Assembly (NCBI GenBank): GCA_963744275.1
Contig: CAVUSX010000019.1
Span: 310,001 to 374,000 of the forward strand
Source of the DNA: VAZQ01 sp963744275
GTDB taxonomy: Bacteria; Pseudomonadota; Alphaproteobacteria; Rhizobiales; Xanthobacteraceae
Reading direction: 5' to 3'
Length of the DNA: 64,000 nt
The position numbers were made by a program, and so were the translations under genes. Positions 57,450 through 64,000 of the stretch are shown here, piece by piece. Below the pieces are notes generated by a model that saw only the letters and a list, made by a program, of their open reading frames with translations, ran no database searches and had not been told where the DNA came from. Position 1 is the stretch's first letter; every line of letters begins with the position of its first letter.

Positions 57450-57562
57450 CGCCACGGATGGGTAGAGCGTCGAAGCGGGGGCCGATGAACGTCCCGGATT
57501 CTGGTCGGCGCAACCGCTATGAGTTGGACAACCGGCAGACAACCCGCTCGAATGAGCTACTC

Positions 57563-57620
57563 TGGTTTCACGAAGGTATTTCAACAACAACCAACAACCA
57601 TGAAGTGGTAGGTGAAACCA
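57563..57620. promoter_or_regulatory. Nine-base inverted repeat upstream of the PAS kinase
   Basis: TGGTTTCAC at 57563-57571 and its exact complement GTGAAACCA at 57612-57620 are separated by 40 A+T-rich bases, ending 19 bases before the kinase start. It could be an operator or a leader stem. Evidence is limited to the symmetry and position. Confidence 0.3.
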
Positions 57621-57639
57621 CTTAGCCAGAAAGGGCTTC

Positions 57640-59263
57640 GTGCCCCATACCTCGAGCGGGTCTACGGCTGGCGCCGACGAACACCGCGCGATGGACAGTG
57701 CAGGCGAGATTGCGCGTCAGGCGGCATTCCAGACCGAGATTTTACAGCACGCCATTCTCGACAGCGCCAGCTTCGCGATCATCGCGACCGATGCCAAGGG
57801 CATCATCCAATTGTTCAACATCGGTGCGGAGCGGCTGCTGGGCTATTGTGCCGCCGATGTCGTCGACAAGTTTACTCCCAGCGACATCCATGATCCACAA
57901 GAAGTGATCGCCCGAGCCGAAGGGTTGAGCATCGAGTTTGCAACATCGATCGCCCCCGGCTTCGGAGCGCTTGCCTTCAAGGCCTCACGGGGAATCGAGG
58001 ACAGATACGAGCTCACCTATATCCGAAAGGATGGCAGCCGCTTCCCGGCCCAGGTGTCGATCACGGCCTTGCGCGACGGAGACGATGTCGTCATCGGTTA
58101 TCTGTTGATAGGTGCCGACAATTCGGCCGCGCAGCTTGCGATTGCCGCGGCCGCCAAGGAGAAGCTCGCGCAGGAAATGTTTCATCAGGCTGTCGAAGCT
58201 TCCCCCAGCGGCATGGTCATCACCGATCGCGTGGGCAAGATCGTGATGACCAACATCGAGACCGAGCGGCTGTTCGGCTACCAGCGCGACGAGTTGATAG
58301 GCCAGCGGGTCGATGTCCTGGTGCCGGTGCGGCTACGCGGTCAGCACCCGCAACACCGCGACGGCTACGCCGACCATCCCACGCCGCGCCGCATGGGCGC
58401 CCGCCGCGATCTGTTCGGACTGCGCAAGGACGGAAGCGAATTCGCGATCGAGATCGGTCTCAATCCGATGACGGCAGGCGAAGGTCCGCTCGTTCTCAGC
58501 GTTGTCCTCGATATCACCGAACGCAAGCGCCTGGAGCGCCTCAAGGACGAGTTCGTCTCGACCGTCAGCCATGAGCTGCGCACGCCGCTGACCTCGATTT
58601 CCGGCTCGCTCGGCCTGCTCGTCGGCGGCGCGGCCGGAAGCATCCCACAGTCGGCTGCGCGCCTGCTCGCGATCGCGCAGTCGAACAGCGACAGGCTGGT
58701 CCGTCTGGTCAACGACATTCTGGACATTGAGAAGATGGAATTCCGGGCAGATGGCCTTCCAGCTCGAGTCCGTCGAGGTGCGAGCGCTGATCGAGCAGGC
58801 GATCGAGAGCAATCGAGGTTTCGCCGATCTCCAGGGGTGCGGGTTCGAACTCGCCCCGGCCTGCATCGTCGGCAAGGTGAATGCCGATTTCGACCGCCTG
58901 TCGCAGGTGGTGACGAACCTGCTCTCGAACGCCATAAATTCTCCCCCGAAGGGTGAAGTGGAGGTCACGGTCGAGCGACGTGATGATGTGCTGCGCATCT
59001 CGGTCCGCGATCACTGGCTCCGGCATCCCGGCCGACTTCAAGGCGCATGTGTTCGACAAATTCGCGCAGGCCGACGCCACCGATGCGCGAAGCAAGGGCG
59101 GCACCGGGCTGGGGTTGAGCATCGTCAGGGAGATCATCGCACGGCTGGGCGGCACGGTGGGGTTTCGACGACGCCCTGGCGGGGGCACAGTGTTTCCGAC
59201 GACCAGCCAGCCGAAGCTTGTTCGGTGCGCGTGCTGTCTTGGTGTAGCTGGGGCACGGAATGA
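57640..59263 (+). CDS. Soluble PAS-PAS histidine kinase, several frameshifts
   Basis: No membrane segments. Two PAS domains (AILDSASFAIIATDAKGIIQLFN and AVEASPSGMVITDRVGKIVMTN) precede the H-box DEFVSTVSHELRTPLTSI. Then the frame shifts near 58745, and the N-box (QVVTNLLSNAI) is in the next frame. A second shift near 59010 puts G1 (TGSGIPADFKAHVF) and G2 (GTGLGLSI) in the third frame. Small further shifts near 59165-59180 precede an ending at 59263. Each break is repaired by dropping a single base. Start GTG 57640 with AAAGGG upstream, or ATG 57691. As sequenced only a PAS/H-box fragment would be made. Confidence 0.72.
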
Positions 59264-59580
59264 TCAAGAGTGCGAGAAGCGAGAAGCGAGCGGGGGAACC
59301 CGTGGCTTCTAAGCCCGCTATGCGCCATTGGCTAATTGCCCTCTCGAGGTTGCCCGCAAGGCGCGACATGCTGATGCCGGGCGGCCCGAGCGTACCTAAC
59401 AAACAAAAACTCGATGCCATGGGCCTGTGGATTCAGGGAACTTTTTGATCGCGACGGCGTTCGATAGTCAGGTGATCTTCAAGAAAGCGACTGTCCTCGC
59501 CAGCGGGTCCGGCCAAAGGCCGGCCTGATGATGAGCTCCGGCGGGGGTGGAGTTCGGATTTCCAGCTGGAGATTCCGACA

Positions 59581-59605
59581 GGCCCGAACTTTCGGGCCTT
59601 TTTTC
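59581..59605 (+). terminator. Rho-independent terminator after the PAS kinase
   Basis: Stem GGCCCGAA/TTCGGGCC with a short loop, followed by TTTTTTC, on the plus strand 318 bases after the kinase. The surrounding 59264-59808 contains no convincing gene. It includes a run of nine G at 59759-59767. Confidence 0.85.
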
Positions 59606-59808
59606 TTCGGTGAAGGCCGCCCCAGGACAATTGAAGTGTACAAATTTATACAGACTCCGATTGGTCAAACCCCTTATGTTTTTGACGGTTGATCACTTCC
59701 GCCCGCCGGGTCCAGTTGCGCTCGAAAGCGCGCTTTGGTGACCGCACGGCCCCCACGCGGGGGGGGGTAGTTCGGTGTCGTTCTTGAATGAATCGAGCCA
59801 CTCCACAA

Positions 59809-60228
59809 ATGCGGAGTTTCGCCAAGCATCTCATGGCTCTTGAGGCGCCGGGGAACGAGTCTCCGCGGGATGGCGACCTTTCCGATGACCGACAAGCTCC
59901 GTGCGCATCTGGCGACGTTGATGGGAAAGGGCGGCTATCGGGCGCTCCTTTCGCGCGCGCTCGTGCTGGCCAGCGCCGAGGTTTCCTGGCTGGGCGCGCT
60001 GCGCGTCAAAGCGGATGGGGCCTGGAATGGTCGCAGGAGGCTCGCGCGGAGCGCGACCCCGCCGAATTTCTCGAAGGCAAAGTCGTTCTGCTGGCCCAGT
60101 TGCTCGGATTGCTGGCGGCCTTCATCGGCGTGAACCTGACCTTGCGGCTGGTGGGCGAGATCTGGCCACAAATTTCCCTCGACGAGCTGGATCTGGGTAA
60201 CGGAGGCGACGATGAAGAAACCAAATAA
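59809..60228 (+). CDS. Small conserved protein upstream of kaiC, two compensating shifts
   Basis: About 139 residues. The ends read in one frame (MRSFAKHLMALEA... and ...EGKVVLLAQLLGLLAAFIGVNLTLRLVGEIWP). The middle (DKLRAHLATLMGKGGYRALLSRALVLASAEVSWLGALRVKADG) reads in the next, so shifts lie near 59870 and 60018. The middle and end match a small protein family that I recall lying next to kaiC-like genes in rhizobia and other bacteria. One hydrophobic stretch suggests membrane contact. It overlaps the kaiC start by 17 bases. Function unknown. Confidence 0.6.
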   Translation: MRSFAKHLMALEAPGNESPRDGDLSDDRQAPCASGDVDGKGRLSGAPFARARAGQRRGFLAGRAARQSGWGLEWSQEARAERDPAEFLEGKVVLLAQLLGLLAAFIGVNLTLRLVGEIWPQISLDELDLGNGGDDEETK

Positions 60229-61795
60229 GAGGGCGCGGCTCAGCGCCTCGAAACAGGCGCGCGAGCAAATCGGGTCGAGTCACGATCCATAAGCTTCCGA
60301 CCGGCGTGCGCGGGCTCGACGACATCCTGGGCGGCGGCATTCCGGAATTCTCCTTCAACATCATCGCGGGCACGCCCGGTTGCGGCAAGACCACGCTGGC
60401 GCATCAGATCGTCTTCGCCAACGCGACGCCGAAGAAGCCGGCGCTCTATTTCACCATCCTGGGCGAACCCGTCCTCAAGATGCTGCGCTATCAGCAGCAG
60501 TTTTCCTTCTTCGACGAATCCAAGCTGGGCAAGGCCGTCCGCTTCATCAACCTGTCCGACGTGGCGATGGAGAAGGATTTGAACGCGGTGCTGGAGGAGA
60601 TCGTCAAGCAAGTCACGGCGGCCAACGCGGGCATCGTGGTGGTGGATTCCTTTCGCACCTTGGCGCGCAAGGCGATCAGCGACGTCGGCGAAGTGGAGGT
60701 GCAGTCGTTCATCCACCGCCTCGCCCAGTTTCTGACCGGTTGGGAGGCCACGACCTTTCTGATCGGCGAATATGCCGAGGACGAGATCCGCGACAATCCC
60801 TGTTCACCCTGGTCGACGGCATTTTCTGGCTGTCGCAGGTGTCGGAGAGGAATTCCGTGGTGCGGAAGCTGCAAATCATGAAGCTGCGCGGCCAGGCGAC
60901 CGTGCCGGGATTGCACACCGTCCGCATCGGCGATGACGGGTTGCAGGCCTTCTCGCGCACGTTGGGATTGATCGGCAGCAAGACGAAGCCGTCGCCGCGC
61001 CGGCGTCTTTCCGTCGGCATTCCCGAGTTGGACAAGATGCTGGGCGGGGGCATTCTCGAAGGCGACAGCGTCCTGGTGGCCGGGCCCTCCGGCACCGGCA
61101 AATCGGCTTTGGCGACGCAATTCATCGCCGAGGGACTGCGCCATGGGGAACCGGGAATCATGGCGATCTTCGAGGAACGCCCGGAAGGCTACACGCAGCG
61201 GGCGGACAATTTCGGCCTGAATCTGAAGGCGGCGGAAGCACAAGGGAACCTCGAAATCCTCTACCTGCGTCCGCTCGACCTTTCGGTCGATGAAACCATG
61301 CAGGCGATCCTGGAGGCCATCGACAGGGTCGGCGCCAAACGGCTGGTGATCGATTCGCTGGTCGGTTTCGAGATGGCGCTGGCGCCCGGCTTTCGCGCCG
61401 ACTTTCGCGAGTCGCTCTACCGGATGATCGGGGCGTTGACCGGAGCCGGGATCACGATCCTCAGCACGGTCGAAGTGGAGGACAATTTCACCTCGCTGCA
61501 GTTCAGTCACTACGCGATTTCGTTTCTCACCGACGACATCATCCGGCTGCGCTACGTGGAGATCGACGGCCAGCTTCGCAAGGTGATGGTCGTCATCAAG
61601 ATGCGCGGCGGCAACCACAGCAAGGACATTCGCGAATATGTCATCACGGACAAGGGCGTGGTGGTCATCCACCCGCGCCGCACGGACTACAGCGATTTGA
61701 GCACCGGCATCCCGCACCGGACCGGCCCGCGCAAAGCGCAGGAGGACGAGCTCGCGCCGGAGCCGAAGGCGGCGAGCACGAGGCCGTCCAAATGA
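60212..61795 (+). CDS. kaiC: KaiC-like double-ATPase protein, two frameshifts
   Basis: About 525 residues with two RecA-like domains. The first has Walker A GTPGCGKTT and Walker B IVVVDSFRT, the second Walker A GPSGTGKSA and Walker B LVIDSLVGFE. In cyanobacteria KaiC is the clock kinase; in bacteria without kaiA/kaiB such proteins have stress or timing roles. One-base shifts near 60270 (before HKLPTGVRGLDDILGGG) and near 60800 (between DEIRDNP and FTLVDGIFWLSQ) break it. Start ATG 60212. The stop overlaps the start of the kinase gene (ATGA), so the two should be co-translated. Confidence 0.82.
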
Positions 61796-62928
61796 CGGCG
61801 CAGACCGAGCTCCGCCACCGACGCCACCCGACCTGTCGAATCCCTGCCTCGAGCATGCGCCGTTGCCGATGGCCACGGTCGAGGGCGCGACGCACATCGT
61901 GCGCTACGCCAATCCGGCCTTTTGCCGGCTGATCGGCAAGACCAGGGACGAGCTGGTGGGACGGCCGTTGCGCGAAATGTTGCCGGAAACGGTCGAATGC
62001 CCGGCGGCGCTCGACCGCGTCTATCGCACCGGAGAATTCGAAAGCCACGCGGAGCCGGAGGGATCCGACTCCGGTCCGCTGTTCTCGTCTTATACGATGT
62101 GGCCGGTGATGGCGGAGGGACGCCCGTTCGGCGTCATGATCCAGGTGACCGGGACCGCGCCGCTCCACGAAGAGACGCTCGCCATGAACGAGGCGCTGCT
62201 GCTCGGCTCGCTGCGCCAGCACGAGCTCGCCGAGGTCGCCGATTCGTTCAATGTCCAGCTGCAGACGGAAATCGGCGAGCACAAGCAGCGCGAGCTCGAC
62301 GCCCTGATGTTGACGAACGAAATCTCTCACCGGATCAAGAACAACTTGCAGATCGTCACCACCTTGATCGGCTACGAGGCCAATCGGACGGCCGCGCCCT
62401 GCGTCGAAGGCTATAAGGCCATGCAGGCCCGCATCGCGGCCATTGCCGAGCTCTACGACCTGATATCTCAATCGAGCCGCGGCCCGACCGTTCATGTGGA
62501 CGCCTATCTCAGGGAGATCGCCAAGACCGTGACGGCGAGCCTGCTCGGGAGCACGTCGGGCATAAAAATCGAGGTCAGCTCCGAAGCGTTGGATATCGAT
62601 CCTGATCGTGCGGTGCCCTTCGGCCTTCTGGTCAATGAGCTGGTGACCAACGCCATCAAGCACGCATTTCGTGACGGCGACGGGGCGCATCGACCTGAGC
62701 GCGCATCAGATCGGCGACCAAATCGAGGTGACGGTCGCCGACAATGGCGTGGGGATGAAGGACAAGGACGTGGCCAAGACCAACGAGCGGCATGGCGCCG
62801 ATTACATGGCCATGTTCCTGCGTCAGCTCGGCGCCACGATCGCCGTGGCGGGATCGGAAGGCGCCGGAACGATCGCTACGGTCCGGCTGCCCTTGCGGAG
62901 GCTCCTCGCTTCGACCGGCAGCAAGTGA
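61792..62928 (+). CDS. PAS/HWE-type sensor kinase paired with KaiC, frameshifted
   Basis: Soluble kinase. A PAS domain (MATVEGATHIVRYANPAFCRLIG) and a coiled coil precede the HisKA_2-type H-box LTNEISHRIKNNLQIVTTLIG. N-box LVNELVTNAIKHAF follows, then, after a one-base shift near 62680, G1 VADNGVGM and the ending TIATVRLPLR. A second shift near 61830 separates the first codons from NPCLEHAPLPMATVEG. The ATG at 61792 overlaps the kaiC stop. Kinases of this type next to kaiC are conserved in rhizobia and probably relay the KaiC state to a response regulator. Confidence 0.75.
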
Positions 62929-63171
62929 TTGTACGTAAGATCGCCGCGATTTTCGCCTCCGCGTGATCGAGTTCCCGAGGATCAATTTGCTGCAGGGTTT
63001 GTCCGCCGGACGCGGGCGAGTCGTCGCGAGCCGAGCATCGGACGATTGTGCTCGACCATGCTGCTCAATTTAGCCTATAGGCGGGGCGTCCCTGAGTTCG
63101 GACACTGATTTGGGAATTGTAGTTTCGGTGGGACCGTTTGGTGGTTGGCGATCCAACCTCGAGGCTCACCT

Positions 63172-63612
63172 ATGAAACTCCTCCTGGTCATCGATGCCGA
63201 CCCATCGGTTCACGCGGCGGTTCACGCTTGGCTGGCGCGCCGAGGCGTGGACGCGCTCGTGGTCGATAGCAGTGACGCCGACGATCCGCAGCTGGCACTG
63301 TTTGCCGTCGACCTGGCGATCGTCGATATTTTCATGCCTGAGATGGATGGCCTGCAGATCATCCGCAGGTTCAGCCAGCGCACCCCGCCGGTGCCGGTGA
63401 TCGCCATTTCCGGATCGCTGCCCCATGATCGTTATGCATCCGCGCCGGACTTTCTGCGCATGGCGGGCAGGCTCGGCGCGGCGTTCTGCCTGCGCAAGCC
63501 CTTGGCGGCCAACCTGTTGGTCGCGGCGATCGAAGCGTGTCTCGGCGGGCGGCTGGAGGAAGCCGGACGCAACGATCCGACGATGGCCACCGGGGAGCTG
63601 GCCTGCGCGTAA
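63172..63612 (+). CDS. Stand-alone response-regulator receiver protein
   Basis: 146 residues, a single CheY-like receiver domain. The phospho-acceptor lies in LAIVDIFMPEMDG, the hydroxyl residue in VIAISGS, and the lysine in CLRKPLAANLL. The first acidic pair is altered (VIDADPS, only one acidic residue), which could change phosphorylation. No output domain. The ATG at 63172 follows CGAGGCTCACCT. Located between the KaiC-linked kinase and a CheB/CheR fusion, it may be a phosphate shuttle for either. Confidence 0.85.
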   Translation: MKLLLVIDADPSVHAAVHAWLARRGVDALVVDSSDADDPQLALFAVDLAIVDIFMPEMDGLQIIRRFSQRTPPVPVIAISGSLPHDRYASAPDFLRMAGRLGAAFCLRKPLAANLLVAAIEACLGGRLEEAGRNDPTMATGELACA

Positions 63613-63695
63613 CCCGGAACGGCGTTCCAAGAAAGCCTGACCTGAGCAAACCAGGGATTGCCGGGGTTTCGCCCCGCCTCCGCGAGGAGAAACGC

Positions 63696-64000
63696 ATGGA
63701 GGCCGAGATGACGAAGCGTCTGGTCGAGGTTGCGCGCGTGCAGGAGGGCAGCGTGCTTGATTTGAAGCCGGATCGCGCCCGCTTCCCGATTGTCGGGATC
63801 GGCGCCTCGGCGGGCGGTCTCGACGCGCTCGGCAAATTGCTGGATGCGCTGCCCGGCGACAGCGGGATGGCCTTCATCGTGATCCAGCACCTCGATCCGA
63901 CCCATGACAGCACGATGGCCAGTCTGCTCGCCGGCCGCACCAAGATGACGGTGCTGCAGGCCGTCGACCGGACGCGGCTCGAGGGCGACCACGTCTATGT
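63696..64000 (+). CDS. CheB/CheR-type fusion protein, N-terminal part
   Basis: First ~101 residues of a gene that runs off the right edge. The CheB methylesterase domain begins FPIVGIGASAGGLDALGKLL, containing the nucleophile serine of GASAGG, followed by the catalytic histidine in VIQHLDPTHDS. In rhizobia, genes with this start usually continue into CheR, PAS and kinase domains. The start ATG 63696 has GAGGAGA five bases upstream. Confidence 0.85.
   Translation, partial: MEAEMTKRLVEVARVQEGSVLDLKPDRARFPIVGIGASAGGLDALGKLLDALPGDSGMAFIVIQHLDPTHDSTMASLLAGRTKMTVLQAVDRTRLEGDHVY

Noticed and set aside
59759..59767. Run of nine G as a phase-variable tract
   Set aside because: It lies in non-coding DNA with no adjacent promoter elements or reading frame that length changes would affect.

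Overview
The window is about two-thirds G+C by eye. Gene content and order point to an alphaproteobacterium of the order Hyphomicrobiales (Rhizobiales), most like the Bradyrhizobium/Rhodopseudomonas group. The main evidence is the run ccmI-ccmE-ccmF-ccmH, degP, an OmpR-type two-component pair and glnE at 12.1-23.8 kb. A kaiC-like gene paired with an HWE-type kinase, an orphan ABC substrate-binding protein and a family-specific collagen-like secreted protein add support. The species assignment is inference. No rRNA, tRNA or CRISPR array was seen.

Layout. 0-8 kb: the N-terminus of a class A penicillin-binding protein, a YcgN-type cysteine-cluster protein, a DHA2-family exporter, two tandem 56-residue zinc-ribbon miniproteins, a secreted beta-propeller/monoheme protein with a small cytochrome c, and a collagen-like protein. 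8-10 kb: a PepSY-like protein with a two-component system. 12-24 kb: the conserved cytochrome c maturation, degP and glnE block. 24-35 kb: accessory genes with many lesions, including a PAS kinase, an EcsC-like protein, a secreted protein ending in cysteine-rich tandem repeats, a decayed amino-acid-binding protein, and a Sel1/ankyrin protein.

34.3-49 kb holds the outstanding feature, a multiheme cytochrome cluster. It encodes a 4Fe-4S/NAD(P)-binding flavoprotein (divergent), a multi-pass membrane protein with conserved histidines, an 18-heme cytochrome, an ECF sigma factor and a membrane-anchored protein. These are followed by a 1,647-residue cytochrome with 55 CxxCH motifs plus one CX3CH, a beta-barrel outer-membrane protein with a periplasmic TPR domain, and a second CcmI-like heme-ligation TPR protein. 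Together they look like a route carrying electrons from the cytoplasm or membrane through the periplasm and across the outer membrane. This would be a porin-cytochrome-type conduit that resembles the Geobacter/Shewanella systems in logic but not in gene identity.

49-64 kb: a DsbA-like protein, a diguanylate cyclase, a Fic protein with a probable self-regulatory N-terminal domain and paired operators, aminopeptidase N, a zinc alcohol dehydrogenase, a PAS kinase, the kaiC/kinase operon, a lone receiver protein and the start of a CheB/CheR fusion.

Many otherwise conserved genes carry single-base shifts, listed in the entries. They hit housekeeping genes such as pepN and ccmH as well as accessory ones, so sequencing or assembly error is at least as likely as real decay. 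Genes with such shifts are annotated over their full reconstructed extent.
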